Positions 25,827-35,210 of a stretch of 64,000 nt of DNA are shown here, piece by piece. Numbering within the stretch: position 1 is the stretch's first letter; each line of letters begins with the position of its first letter. The position numbers and the translations under genes were made by a program. The notes under the pieces were generated by a model. It saw nothing but the letters and a program-made list of their open reading frames with translations. It ran no database searches and was not told the origin of the DNA. The stretch comes from Billgrantia antri (GTDB lineage: Bacteria > Pseudomonadota > Gammaproteobacteria > Pseudomonadales > Halomonadaceae), in contig NZ_JAHYCA010000001.1 in NCBI RefSeq assembly GCF_019430905.1, positions 481,095 to 545,094 on the forward strand, in the 5' to 3' direction.

Positions 25827-27434
25827 ATGAAGTACGACGCCCACCATTATCCCAGTGCCTCACGCCGCATGGTCACGTTCGGTAGCCGCGGCATGGTCGC
25901 TACTTCACAAGCGCTCGGGTCACAGGTGGGCATGCAGATCTTGCAGCAGGGCGGCAATGCCGTGGACGCTGCCATTGCCGTCGCCGCGGCCCTCACCGTC
26001 GTGGAGCCGACCTCCAACGGTCTGGGCAGCGACGCCTTCGCCATCGTCTGGATCAACGGCAAGCTGCATGGGTTGAACGCCAGCGGACCGGCCCCCCGGG
26101 CAGCGACCATCGAAGCGATCAGGGCACAGGGGCATGAGAGGATACCCGATCATGGCCTGCTACCCGTCACCGTGCCCGGCGCACCGGCCGCCTGGGTCGC
26201 CCTTTCCGAGCGCTTCGGCAAGCTGTCCTTCGTCGACCTCTTGGCCCCAGCCATCGCCATCGCGGAAAGCGGCTTCCCCGTCTCGCCTGTCGTCAGCCAG
26301 CTGTGGGAGGAAGCTTTCGCAGACTACCGTCGCTACGACGATGACGTGTTCAAGCCCTGGTTCGCTACCTTCGCCCCCAAGGATCGCGCCCCTCGGCCTG
26401 GCGAACTCTGGACGGCACCCGATCACGCCAGCACGCTGCGCGCCATTGCCGAGAGCCATGGCCGGGCGTTCTACCAGGGCGAGCTGGCCGAGCGCATCGA
26501 CGCCTTCATGCGGGAGCATGGCGGCCTGCTGCGCCGCGAAGACCTCGCTGCCTTCCAGCCCGAGTGGGTCGATCCGATCAGTACCCGCTATCGCGGCCAC
26601 GACATCTGGGAATTGCCACCCAACGGCAGCGGGCTGATCGCCTTGCAGGCGCTAGGAATCCTCGAGCGCCTGGGCAAGGAGGGCCGCGACCCGGTGGAGA
26701 CGCTGCATCGCCGCATCGAGGCCACCAAGCTCGCCTACATTGACGGCAAGCGTTACATCACCGAGCGTGACGCCATGCAGCCCAGCGTGGAGCAGCTACT
26801 TGCTGACGACTACCTGCTGGCGCGTGCCGGGCTGATTGGCGAGCAGGCGCTCGATCCCAGGCACGGCAATCCGATCAAGGGGGGCACGGTGTACCTCGCC
26901 ACCGCCGATGGCGACGGCAACATGGTGTCGTTCATTCAGAGCAACTACATGGGCTTCGGCTCGGGTGTCGTCATACCGGGCACCGGCATCAGCCTGCAGA
27001 ACCGCGGCTGCTCCTTTTCCCTCGACCCGGAGCACGCCAACGTCCTGGCACCGGGCAAGCGCACCTACCACACCATCATTCCCGGATTCATCACCCGCGA
27101 CGACGAGGCAGTGGGGCCATTCGGCGTCATGGGCGGTTACATGCAGCCGCAGGGACATGTCCAGATGGTCACCGCCATGCTCGAAGATCGGCTGAATCCC
27201 CAAGCCGCGCTCGACCTGCCACGCTGGAAATGGACCGAGGGCAGGACAGTCGAAGTGGAACCGCACTTTCCTGACCATCTTGCCCAAGCCTTGGCACGAC
27301 GCGGCCATCGGATCGTGAAAACGACGCATTCGACCGGTTTCGGCCGCGGGCAGATCATCCTTCGCGACAGCAGCTCCGGCGTGCTGTGTGGCGGCACCGA
27401 ACCGCGCTCCGATAGTGCCGTTCTTCCCTGGTAA
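25827..27434 (+). CDS. gamma-glutamyltransferase family protein (no signal peptide)
   Basis: 535 residues from the ATG at 25827, which has AAGGAG upstream. N-terminal nucleophile hydrolase that matures by self-cleavage. The probable nucleophile is Thr354 in KGGTVYL, aligned by the following DGDGN. GGNAVDAAIA and the PFGVMGGYMQPQGHVQ segment are family features. There is no leader peptide, unlike periplasmic Ggt of E. coli; it belongs to the cytoplasmic YwrD-like group. It could release glutamate from gamma-glutamyl compounds, which is relevant to the amine cluster 3-12 kb away, or act in glutathione turnover. Confidence 0.85.
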   Translation: MKYDAHHYPSASRRMVTFGSRGMVATSQALGSQVGMQILQQGGNAVDAAIAVAAALTVVEPTSNGLGSDAFAIVWINGKLHGLNASGPAPRAATIEAIRAQGHERIPDHGLLPVTVPGAPAAWVALSERFGKLSFVDLLAPAIAIAESGFPVSPVVSQLWEEAFADYRRYDDDVFKPWFATFAPKDRAPRPGELWTAPDHASTLRAIAESHGRAFYQGELAERIDAFMREHGGLLRREDLAAFQPEWVDPISTRYRGHDIWELPPNGSGLIALQALGILERLGKEGRDPVETLHRRIEATKLAYIDGKRYITERDAMQPSVEQLLADDYLLARAGLIGEQALDPRHGNPIKGGTVYLATADGDGNMVSFIQSNYMGFGSGVVIPGTGISLQNRGCSFSLDPEHANVLAPGKRTYHTIIPGFITRDDEAVGPFGVMGGYMQPQGHVQMVTAMLEDRLNPQAALDLPRWKWTEGRTVEVEPHFPDHLAQALARRGHRIVKTTHSTGFGRGQIILRDSSSGVLCGGTEPRSDSAVLPW

Positions 27435-27511
27435 TGCCAGGACATGCCGGTATCCCGAGAGCGGCCACCTGCTCGTATCCGTGGTGCGCCGCCCCATCGT
27501 CCAAGCCTGGA

Positions 27512-28714
27512 TCAGCGCAGCACCCGCCGCACCATGAAAGGCCCGAGCACCTCGAACACCACGGTGGAAGCCACCACCGCGGAGAGCAACGTCGCCCCCT
27601 GCTCGGGGTAGCGCTCCACCACCAGAAGCGCCATGCCCATGGCAATTCCGGCCTGCGGCGTCAGCGCGAGACCGATGTCGCGCGGCAGCGCCACCTCTCG
27701 GGAGCGCACCAGGCCGCCACCGACAACGCCTCCCAGGTAACGCCCCAGCGCACGCAGGACGATATACGCCAGGGTGAGCCACACGGCACCGCCAAGGTAG
27801 CGCAGGTCGATGCTCGCCCCCGAGAGCACGAAGAAGAACACCAGGAAGGGCCATTCGATGTGCTCGATCTCGTTGAACGAGCGAGTATGATGGCGGGAGA
27901 GATTGGCCACCAGCGCACCGGCGAGCATGGCCGCCAGCAGCGCCGAGACCTCCAGCCACTCGGCCAGGCCCGAGAGCAGCAGAATCAGCGCCAACGCCTC
28001 GACCAGGGTCGGCTCGCCGGGGCGTAGTCGCCCTGTCAGCCAGGCGGCCGGAGCCCCTACCGCCGCGCCGAGGAGCACCGCCCCGCCCAGCTCCCACAGC
28101 GACAGTAACAGGGTTCCTCCCCCATCGCCCGACAGCTGCCAGCCCAGCAATGCCATGGCCAGGCCGAAGGTCAGGATGCCCCAGGCATCGTCGATGGCGA
28201 CGATGCCCATCAGCAAGCGTGCAGGCAGGCCCGTATCGCGCTTCTCGTGGATGACCTCGCGCACCTCTGCCGGGTCGGTGGCGACCGATATCGCCGCCAG
28301 GCTGACGGCGATCAGCATCGAGTAACCCATCAGCAGAAGCCCAGCGCCGACCACCACGATGCTCACCACCAGCACCGCGAGCGACAAGACAAAGATCAGC
28401 CGGCCGGTGCTGCGCAATCGCTCCAGGGTCAGTTCACCGCCGAGCAGGAAGGCCACCATCACCAGGGCGACCTGGATCAGCGGCTCGCCGAGCCCCTCCA
28501 GGGGGCGCCCCCCTTCCTGCCCCAGCCCCACCTGCTGAACGACGGCGACGCCTACGCCGACCAGCACCAGCAGCGAGATCCGCGGCAGCCGGGTACGGCT
28601 GGCCACCGTATCGGCAAGGATGCTGAGGCTCAGGATGAGACCCAGCAGGATCAGGTTGGTCGTGGCAAGATCGAGGTGTCGGACGGCTTCGTGCCAGGCT
28701 TCGCTCAGGTTCAT
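27512..28714 (-). CDS. cation:proton antiporter, CPA2 family
   Basis: 400 residues with about 12 membrane helices, the length of a transporter domain alone without a TrkA-type RCK tail. The ion-site acidic pair is in GIVAIDDAWGIL, and SVATDPAEVREVI is the usual discontinuous helix region. AGGAG directly precedes the ATG. It would exchange Na+ or K+ for protons, helping salt and pH balance. Its neighbours give no specific ion. Confidence 0.85.
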   Translation of the reverse strand: MNLSEAWHEAVRHLDLATTNLILLGLILSLSILADTVASRTRLPRISLLVLVGVGVAVVQQVGLGQEGGRPLEGLGEPLIQVALVMVAFLLGGELTLERLRSTGRLIFVLSLAVLVVSIVVVGAGLLLMGYSMLIAVSLAAISVATDPAEVREVIHEKRDTGLPARLLMGIVAIDDAWGILTFGLAMALLGWQLSGDGGGTLLLSLWELGGAVLLGAAVGAPAAWLTGRLRPGEPTLVEALALILLLSGLAEWLEVSALLAAMLAGALVANLSRHHTRSFNEIEHIEWPFLVFFFVLSGASIDLRYLGGAVWLTLAYIVLRALGRYLGGVVGGGLVRSREVALPRDIGLALTPQAGIAMGMALLVVERYPEQGATLLSAVVASTVVFEVLGPFMVRRVLR

Positions 28715-28877
28715 CTCCTAGGGTCTCCTTGTCACGCTAGGGGCTCCGCGCTGGGCCAAAGCGTATCCTTCCGCCCGCCGCAGCGCGATGCCGGGCTAGC
28801 TTGCCGCTCAACGCAACGGCGTAAGAGAATCGCTGAAGAATTACACGGCGAGACCACCAGCATCCAGGCGACAGAAC

Positions 28878-30128
28878 ATGAACCAGCCCACTCAGCACGC
28901 CGAAATCGTTATCCTCGGCGCCGGTATTGTCGGCCTCGCCTGCGCCTGGCACCTGCACCAGCAGGGTTACGAGATCACCGTGATGGACCCCGAGCTTCCG
29001 GGCACGGGGGCGTCGTCGGGGAACGCCGGCCTTCTGGCCAACTTCGCGATCGAACCCTTGGCGCATCCACAACTGTGGCGCGAGATGCCACACCTGCTGC
29101 TGTCGCCACACTCGCCCTTCCACCTGCGCTGGCGTCACCTGCCCGGGCTCTCCCCTTGGTTATGGCGCTTCCTTCGGGCCACCAACCGCCGACGGGCCGA
29201 GCATGCCACGCGGATACTGAGCGAGCTGTTGGCGCCTTCGGTGAATGACTGGGCGACCATCTTCGACGACCTGGAGGATAACGGTGCCCTTCTGCAGCGG
29301 CGCGGCAGTCTGTGCTTCTACCGCAGCGAGCAGGGCTGGCGGGCAGCCCAACGCGATGCTGCCGCACGCAAGCGCTTCGGTGTCCGGCAGGAGCATCTCG
29401 ACGCACGTGCCCTGGCGGCTCTCGAACCCGCCCTCGAAGGCCTGGCCAGAGGCGGCATCCTGTTCCCTGAGGCCTGCCACGTCAGCGATCCGCTGACCCT
29501 GGCCCAACGTCTGGCCGAACGCCTGCAAAGCCGCGGCGTGCGTCTGGTACGCGCCAAGGCCAAGGGGCTCGCTTCTCACAGGGGTGGCGTCGGCATCGAT
29601 ACCGATCGAGGCTCCTGGCAGGCCGACAAGGTGGTGGTCGCCGCGGGTGCCTGGTCGCAACCGCTGGCCCAGGACGCCGGCGATCGCATCCCGCTGATCT
29701 CCGAGCGCGGCTATCACCTCGAATATCCCGCCGCCAAGGAGCTGGTCAGCCGCCCTTGCAGCCCCGGGGAGTACGCCTTCTATCTCACGCCGATGCAGGA
29801 CCGCCTGCGCATCGCCGGCACCGTGGAGCTGGGCCACAACGACGACCCGATCAATCCCCGGCGACTCGACTACATTCGCCGTCACGCCGAGAGCCTGTTC
29901 GGCTCGCTCGGCGAACCCAGCCATACCTGGCTCGGCCTGCGCCCTTCGCTGCCCGACTCGCTGCCGGTGATCGGCCCCGCCTCCTCGCTACCCGGCGTCA
30001 GCTACGCCTTCGGCCACGGCCACCTGGGCCTGACCCTGGCGGCCACCACCGGCCGCCTGCTGGCGACCAGCATCAACGGCAAAGCCCCCGAATGGCTGAC
30101 GGGCTGCGGAGCAGGCCGCTTTCGCTGA
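28878..30128 (+). CDS. FAD-dependent D-amino acid dehydrogenase-like oxidoreductase
   Basis: 416 residues. The N-terminal dinucleotide fold IVILGAGIVGLACAWHL binds FAD; the next motif SSGNAGLL and the C-terminal TWLGLRPSLPDSLPVIGP ... FGHGHLGLTLA match the DadA group. Such enzymes oxidise D-amino acids to keto acids with electrons going to the respiratory chain. It converges with the amidotransferase gene of the amine operon, 19 bases away. A role in oxidising a product of that pathway is possible but not shown. Confidence 0.85.
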   Translation: MNQPTQHAEIVILGAGIVGLACAWHLHQQGYEITVMDPELPGTGASSGNAGLLANFAIEPLAHPQLWREMPHLLLSPHSPFHLRWRHLPGLSPWLWRFLRATNRRRAEHATRILSELLAPSVNDWATIFDDLEDNGALLQRRGSLCFYRSEQGWRAAQRDAAARKRFGVRQEHLDARALAALEPALEGLARGGILFPEACHVSDPLTLAQRLAERLQSRGVRLVRAKAKGLASHRGGVGIDTDRGSWQADKVVVAAGAWSQPLAQDAGDRIPLISERGYHLEYPAAKELVSRPCSPGEYAFYLTPMQDRLRIAGTVELGHNDDPINPRRLDYIRRHAESLFGSLGEPSHTWLGLRPSLPDSLPVIGPASSLPGVSYAFGHGHLGLTLAATTGRLLATSINGKAPEWLTGCGAGRFR

Positions 30129-30147
30129 GCATAATGGGCGTTGGACT

Positions 30148-30867
30148 TCAACCGCGTGCCGTTATGGCGCGTTGCAGGAAATTCAGGATCCAGCGCGCCA
30201 TCAGCGTGTCGTCGACCGTCGCGATGAGCGATGTCTCGCCTTCGCGCACGCGTTCGTCGCCGACCAGCTCGCGGCGCAGCGCCATCAGGTCGCGGGAGTA
30301 GGCCTTGGTGAATTCGGGGTGGCCCTGCACGCCGAGGAAGTGGTTGCCGATCTGCATCAGGTAGTGGGGGCAGAAGTCGCTGCCGCCGACGACCGTGGCC
30401 TCGGGCGGCAGCGCTTCTATCTGGTCCTGGTGGCTGACCAGCAAGTCGAGCCCCGGCTGCCAGGGCTCCATCCATTCCGCCCGCGCCGTGACACGGTTGA
30501 ACGACATGCCCACGCCCCAGCCACGGTCGCTCTTGACCACTTCGCCGCCCAGCGCCTTGGCCATCAGTTGATGGCCGAAGCAGATGCCCACCAGCGGCTT
30601 GTCGGCCCGCCACAGCTTGCGCACGAAGTCGCACAGCTCATCGACCCAGGCCAGCCCGTCATTGACGCCATACTTCGAGCCGGTGGTCATCCAGGCATCG
30701 ACGGCGTCGATGTCGTCGGGTATCTCGCCGTCCAGGCAACGCCACACCTGGAACTCCAGCGTCGGATCGACACGCTGGAACAGGGCCGCGAACATTTCCG
30801 GATAGTTGCCGTGGGCCTCGCGCAGTTCCGGCGCCACGTCATCGCACTGCAGTAGTCCGATGCGCAT
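30148..30867 (-). CDS. class I glutamine amidotransferase-like gamma-glutamyl hydrolase
   Basis: 239 residues from the ATG at 30867 (AGGAG upstream). Triad-type GATase fold: nucleophile Cys96 in GICFGHQL, His and Glu in GVQGHPEFT. A free-standing GATase beside a glutamine-synthetase-like ligase suggests removal of a gamma-glutamyl group from an acid intermediate, as in polyamine or isopropylamine degradation. It is the last gene of the putative amine operon. The alternative is a generic GATase of unknown substrate. Confidence 0.83.
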   Translation of the reverse strand: MRIGLLQCDDVAPELREAHGNYPEMFAALFQRVDPTLEFQVWRCLDGEIPDDIDAVDAWMTTGSKYGVNDGLAWVDELCDFVRKLWRADKPLVGICFGHQLMAKALGGEVVKSDRGWGVGMSFNRVTARAEWMEPWQPGLDLLVSHQDQIEALPPEATVVGGSDFCPHYLMQIGNHFLGVQGHPEFTKAYSRDLMALRRELVGDERVREGETSLIATVDDTLMARWILNFLQRAITARG

Positions 30868-30966
30868 CGGTGAATCTCCTTTCAAGTGACCTTCCCTGGC
30901 TCCCGGCGTACCGAGCACGGCGTCGCCGGATTACTGCCCAGGACTCGCCTGACGGCATGACGCTGC

Positions 30967-32148
30967 CTACAGACGGCCCTCCACGGCGGCAACGAAGATG
31001 CCGCGATACTCGTCGGCGTCGAAGGCGACGGGATTGCTGCCCGACGAGGGGTCCGCCACCGCCATGCGCCCGACCTTGTCGGCCTGGCGCGTGTCGATAC
31101 CCAGCTCGGCCAAAGTGTGCGGAATGCCGAGCCGTTCGCGCAGGCCCAGCACCCAGTCGATCACTGCCGCCGTGCCAGGCTGCTCCAGGTTGAGGTAGCG
31201 TCCCAGGCGCACCATCGGCTCGCCGATGGCCCGCTCGTTGGCGCGCAGCACGTAGGGCATCAGTACCGCATTCAGAGTTCCATGATGAGCGTCGTAGAGT
31301 GCTCCGAGCGGATGCGCCAAGGCATGCATGGCCCCCAGGCCGCGCTGGAAGGCAGTAGCCCCCATGCTCGACGCCACCAGCATGTTCATGCGCGCCTCGA
31401 GGTCGCTGCCGTCGCTATAGGCGCGCAACAGGTAGAGATCGATGCGGCGCATGCCCTCGACGGCGATGCCCTCGGCCATGGGATGATAGAGCGGTGAGCA
31501 CCACGCCTCCATGCAGTGCGACAGCGCATCCATGCCGGTGGCGGCGGTGACCTTGGGCGGCAGTCCCACGGTGAGCTCGGGGTCAAGAATCACCGTGGCC
31601 GGTACCATGCCGGGGTGAAAGATGATGCGCTTGACGTGTTCCGCCTCGTCGGTAATCACTGAGGCGCGTCCCACTTCGGAGCCGGTGCCGGCGGTAGTGG
31701 GTACGGCAACGACAGGGGCAATGGCCTGGGCATCGGCGTTCTTCCAGTTGTCGCCGATATCCTCCAGTGACCACAGCGACAGTCCCTCGCGCTGGTTGGC
31801 CATCAGCGCCACCGCCTTGGCGGCATCGAGTCCCGAGCCGCCGCCGAAGGCGATCACGCCGTCGTGGCTGCCGCTGCGGAACGCGGCCATGCCGTCGAGC
31901 ACGTTGCGCCCGGTGGGGTTGCCCTTGACCTGGCTGAACACGGCAATGCGCAGGCCGGCATCCCGGCACGCCTGTACGCAATCCTGCACCATCGGCAGCG
32001 CTGCCAGGCCGGGATCGGTGACCAGCAGCGGTGCGCCCATGCCCAGTGCCTTGCAGGCGTCGGGAAGGTCGCGAATCCGCCCCGCCCCGGTGAGGATGTT
32101 CGAGGGATAGTTCCAGCCCATGGTGTAGTGATTCATGTCGTGGCTCAT
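30967..32148 (-). CDS. iron-containing alcohol dehydrogenase
   Basis: 393 residues, group III ADH. The NAD loop GGGSGLDAAKAVAL, TTAGTGSEV and the metal ligands in SHCMEAW and HALAHPLGALYDAHHG are in place. In the operon it would oxidise the hydroxyl of a gamma-glutamylated amino alcohol to the aldehyde. It starts 19 bases after the ALDH stop, so they are co-transcribed. Confidence 0.9.
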   Translation of the reverse strand: MSHDMNHYTMGWNYPSNILTGAGRIRDLPDACKALGMGAPLLVTDPGLAALPMVQDCVQACRDAGLRIAVFSQVKGNPTGRNVLDGMAAFRSGSHDGVIAFGGGSGLDAAKAVALMANQREGLSLWSLEDIGDNWKNADAQAIAPVVAVPTTAGTGSEVGRASVITDEAEHVKRIIFHPGMVPATVILDPELTVGLPPKVTAATGMDALSHCMEAWCSPLYHPMAEGIAVEGMRRIDLYLLRAYSDGSDLEARMNMLVASSMGATAFQRGLGAMHALAHPLGALYDAHHGTLNAVLMPYVLRANERAIGEPMVRLGRYLNLEQPGTAAVIDWVLGLRERLGIPHTLAELGIDTRQADKVGRMAVADPSSGSNPVAFDADEYRGIFVAAVEGRL

Positions 32149-32167
32149 GGCGGTCTCCTGGGCCAGC

Positions 32168-33553
32168 TCAGGCGTGTTTGAGGTGGAACGACTTGGGCCG
32201 TGTCAGCGTCTCGTAGCCGACGCGCGACAGCGAACAACCGCGCCCCGACTGCTTGACGCCGGTCCAGGCCAGCTCCGGGTCTAGGTAGTCGCAGCGATTG
32301 GTGAACACGGTGCCGGCTTCCAGTCGCCGGGCGATGGCCTCGCCCGCGGCGACATCGCGGGTGAACACGGCAGCCGTAAGGCCGAAGTCGCTGTCGTTCA
32401 TCAGGCGTACGGCCTCGTCGTCGTCCGCCACCGGCATGATGCCGACCACCGGACCGAAGCTCTCCTCGTACATCACCCGCATCGAGTGGTCCACGCCAGT
32501 CAGCACCTGCGGTGCCAGGTAGGCGCTGCCCGGCCGCGAAAGCGGATACTCCCCGGGGTCGATCCATGCCTTGGCGCCGGCGCTGACCGCCTCCTCGACC
32601 TGGCCGCGTACGAAGTCCGCCGCCGCCGGGCGCACCAACGGCCCCAGGGTGGTATCGGGGTCGGTGGGGTTACCGAGCTTGAGCTGGCGCACCCAGGCCA
32701 CTGCGCGCTCGACGAAGTCGTCGAAGATCGTTTTGTGCACATAGATCCGCTCGATGCCGCAACAGCTCTGGCCCGAATTGAAGAAGGCGCCGTCCATTAC
32801 CCCGGGCACCGCCTCGTCGAGGTCCACGTCGGCGCGGATGTAGGCCGGGTCCTTGCCGCCCAGCTCCAGGCCCGTGGCGATGAAGCGCCCGGTGGCATTG
32901 CGCTCGACCATCGCTCCGCCCGCCACCGAGCCGGTGAAGGAGACGTGGGCGATGCGGGGGTCGCGAATCACTGATTCCGCGGCGTCATGGGAAAGGTGCA
33001 GGTGCTGGAACACGCCCTCCGGCAGCCCGGCTTCGTCGAAGGCCTGCTGGAAGCGTTCGGCACACAGCGGGGTCTGGGCGGAGTGCTTGAGGATCACTGC
33101 ATTGCCGGCCATGATCGCCGGCACCACCGCATTCACCGCGGTCATGAACGGGAAATTCCACGGCGCGACGATAAACGACACGCCCAGCGGCTCGCGGGTA
33201 ATGTAGCGGGTGAAGCCGGGCTTGTCGGCCAGGCGGATCGGCGCCAGGGCCTCCTCGGCCAGGGCGATCATGGTGCGCGCGCGATCCTCGAAGCCGCCGA
33301 TCTCGCCAGCGGCCACGGCGATCGGCCGCCCCATCTGCCAGGTCAGTTCCTGTGCCAGTTCGTCGCGCCGGGCGACGAAAGCATCGACCATCCTCGAGCA
33401 CAGCCGTGCACGCTCGGTCAGACTCGTCTCACGCCACTTGCGCTGCGCCGCTACCGCCTTGTCCAGCGTCGCCTCGACCCGGGCCGGGTCGGCCAGCTCC
33501 CGCTCGACGTAGACGGAGCCGTCGATCGGAGAAATCGTTTTCTGAATGGCCAC
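32168..33553 (-). CDS. NAD(P)-dependent aldehyde dehydrogenase
   Basis: 461 residues, slightly short but with all catalytic parts: FTGSVAGG cofactor turn, general base Glu in LELGGKDP and the catalytic Cys in GQSCCGIERIYV. The Cys-Cys pair followed by GIERIYV recalls ALDHs that handle gamma-glutamyl or succinic semialdehydes. Likely turns the aldehyde produced by the iron ADH into the acid. The gap upstream to the ligase gene contains palindromic repeat copy B. Confidence 0.9.
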   Translation of the reverse strand: MAIQKTISPIDGSVYVERELADPARVEATLDKAVAAQRKWRETSLTERARLCSRMVDAFVARRDELAQELTWQMGRPIAVAAGEIGGFEDRARTMIALAEEALAPIRLADKPGFTRYITREPLGVSFIVAPWNFPFMTAVNAVVPAIMAGNAVILKHSAQTPLCAERFQQAFDEAGLPEGVFQHLHLSHDAAESVIRDPRIAHVSFTGSVAGGAMVERNATGRFIATGLELGGKDPAYIRADVDLDEAVPGVMDGAFFNSGQSCCGIERIYVHKTIFDDFVERAVAWVRQLKLGNPTDPDTTLGPLVRPAAADFVRGQVEEAVSAGAKAWIDPGEYPLSRPGSAYLAPQVLTGVDHSMRVMYEESFGPVVGIMPVADDDEAVRLMNDSDFGLTAAVFTRDVAAGEAIARRLEAGTVFTNRCDYLDPELAWTGVKQSGRGCSLSRVGYETLTRPKSFHLKHA

Positions 33554-33602
33554 TTGGCGTTCTCCTGCTAATTCATTGCCTCAAGTACAAGGTGAGCGCT
33601 GA

Positions 33603-33703
33603 GCGAGCGGTTCGCAGGCAAGGCGGAGCGAAAAGGAGCGAGCGGAGTTGACTGTAGTCAATGAGCATCGCGAGTTTTCGCACCAACACAGCCTGCGGAT
33701 CGC
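33603..33703. repeat. long imperfect palindrome (REP/BIME-like), copy B
   Basis: Nested arms: GCGA/TCGC (33603-33606 with 33700-33703), CGCAGGC/GCCTGCG (33613-33619 with 33691-33697), GCGAAAA/TTTTCGC (33628-33634 with 33675-33681) and apex TTGACT-GT-AGTCAA (33648-33661). It lies in the 164-base gap between the ligase and ALDH genes and shares its architecture and several blocks (GCAAGGCG, ATCGCGCAGCC-like ends) with copy A. Confidence 0.72.
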
Positions 33704-33717
33704 GCAGCCAGTGCGGA

Positions 33718-35097
33718 TCAAATAATCTCGAAGTAGCGATCGAGCTCCCAATCGGTAATGTGGCGTCGGAACTGGCGCTCCTCCCACTCTCGCGTAGCCG
33801 CGAAGTGCTCGACGAAGGCATCGCCAAACAGGCTGCGTGCCGCCTCGGAGGCCTTGAGCCGTTGGGCAGCCTCCCACAGCGTGCGCGACAGCGCCTGTTG
33901 CTCGGGGTGCGCCAGCTCGTAGGCATTGCCAGTCACCGCCTCATCCGGCTCGAGCTGGTGCTCGATGCCGTAGAGCCCCGAGCCGATCGCCGCGGCCAGT
34001 GCCAGGTAGGGGTTGGCATCGGCGCTGCCCAAACGGTACTCGACCCGCTGCGACTTGGCGCTGCCGGGTATCACGCGTAGTGCGGTGGTACGGTTCTCCA
34101 CTCCCCAGGTCGCGTCCGTCGGCGCCCAGAAGCCGGGAATCAGGCGGGTGTAGCTGTTTACCGTGGGGGCGAACATAGCCAGGAACTCCGGCATCAGCTG
34201 CTGCTGGCCGGCAACGAAGTGGCGCTGGATGTCGCTCATTCCGTGGGGCTTGTCGGCATCGAAAAAGGCCGATTCGCCGCTGTCGGTGCGATTCAGCGAG
34301 AGGTGGATGTGGCCGCTCTGGCCGGGGTAGTCCGGCGACCACTTGGCCATGAAGGTGGCCATCAGCCCGCGGCGCTGCGCCCATACCTTGGTGAAGGTCT
34401 TGAACAGCGCGCCCTTGTCGCCGGAGGCCAGCGCCTCGTCGACGCGGATCGCTGCCTCCAGTACGCCGGGACCGGTCTCGGTGTGCAGCCCCTCGATGGG
34501 GAAATCCATCGCCTCGGCCATGCCCAGCAACTCGTGGTAGAGCTCGCCGTGGACAGAGCTCCGCAGCATCGAATAGCCCATCATGTCGGGCGTCAGCGGC
34601 TTGAGGTTGCGAAAGCCCTTCTCGCGCACCGATTCCGGGGTTTCCTGGAACAGGAAGAACTCGTACTCCAGCGCCCCGCAGGCAGTGAAGCCCATCGCCT
34701 CGGCCTTGGCCAGCACACGGCGCAGCAGTCCGCGCGGGCAGATCTCCCCGGCCGGGCCGGTGAACTCGGCCAGGAACAGCAGCATGTCGCCCTCGCAGGG
34801 CAGCTCGCGGCAGCTCTCAGGAATCACCCGCAGGGCGGCGTCCGGGTAGCCGGTATGCCAGCCGGTGTACTTCACGTTGTCGTAAAGCTCGTCCTTGCTG
34901 TCCCAGCCCAGCACCACGTCACAGAAGGCGAAGCCATCGCTCAACGCATGAAAGAACTTGTCGCGGCGCATGTACTTGCCGACCATCACGCCGTCGATGT
35001 CGAACATGCCGACCTTGACGTGGCTCAGGCCACGCTGTTCGACGATCCGCCGGGCATCGTCGGCACTCTTCACGTCTCTCGCCTGGAGTCGGCTCAT
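33718..35097 (-). CDS. glutamine synthetase-like gamma-glutamyl-amine ligase
   Basis: 459 residues, glutamine synthetase fold. The N-terminus VKVGMFDIDGVMVGKYM, metal ligands in GALEYEFFLF and LHTETGPGVLEAAI, and GQSGHIHLSL and NRTTALRVI near ATP are all visible. The DIDG start and lack of the GlnA adenylylation loop place it with PuuA/IpuC/GlnA4-type enzymes that glutamylate amines rather than ammonia. Start chosen at ATG 35097 (GAGGAAG upstream). It should use ATP to join glutamate to an imported amine. The amine is unknown. Confidence 0.88.
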   Translation of the reverse strand: MSRLQARDVKSADDARRIVEQRGLSHVKVGMFDIDGVMVGKYMRRDKFFHALSDGFAFCDVVLGWDSKDELYDNVKYTGWHTGYPDAALRVIPESCRELPCEGDMLLFLAEFTGPAGEICPRGLLRRVLAKAEAMGFTACGALEYEFFLFQETPESVREKGFRNLKPLTPDMMGYSMLRSSVHGELYHELLGMAEAMDFPIEGLHTETGPGVLEAAIRVDEALASGDKGALFKTFTKVWAQRRGLMATFMAKWSPDYPGQSGHIHLSLNRTDSGESAFFDADKPHGMSDIQRHFVAGQQQLMPEFLAMFAPTVNSYTRLIPGFWAPTDATWGVENRTTALRVIPGSAKSQRVEYRLGSADANPYLALAAAIGSGLYGIEHQLEPDEAVTGNAYELAHPEQQALSRTLWEAAQRLKASEAARSLFGDAFVEHFAATREWEERQFRRHITDWELDRYFEII

Positions 35098-35169
35098 CGC
35101 TGCTTCCTCGTCCACCCTTCGTTGTCTTTGTTCTTCAAAACCGTTCTTCGAAACCGTTCGATGAAAGCC

Positions 35170-35204
35170 GGCGGGAGCGCCGAACCGAGGCCGGCACTCC
35201 CGCC
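35170..35204 (-). promoter_or_regulatory. strong hairpin between the TRAP binding-protein and ligase genes
   Basis: Outer stem GGCGGGAG / CTCCCGCC (35170-35177 with 35197-35204) plus inner GCCG/CGGC. It follows the DctP-type stop by a few bases. There is no U-run; likely a 3' stabiliser allowing higher expression of the transporter part, as often seen after binding-protein genes. Confidence 0.6.
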
Positions 35205-35210
35205 CCTCGT

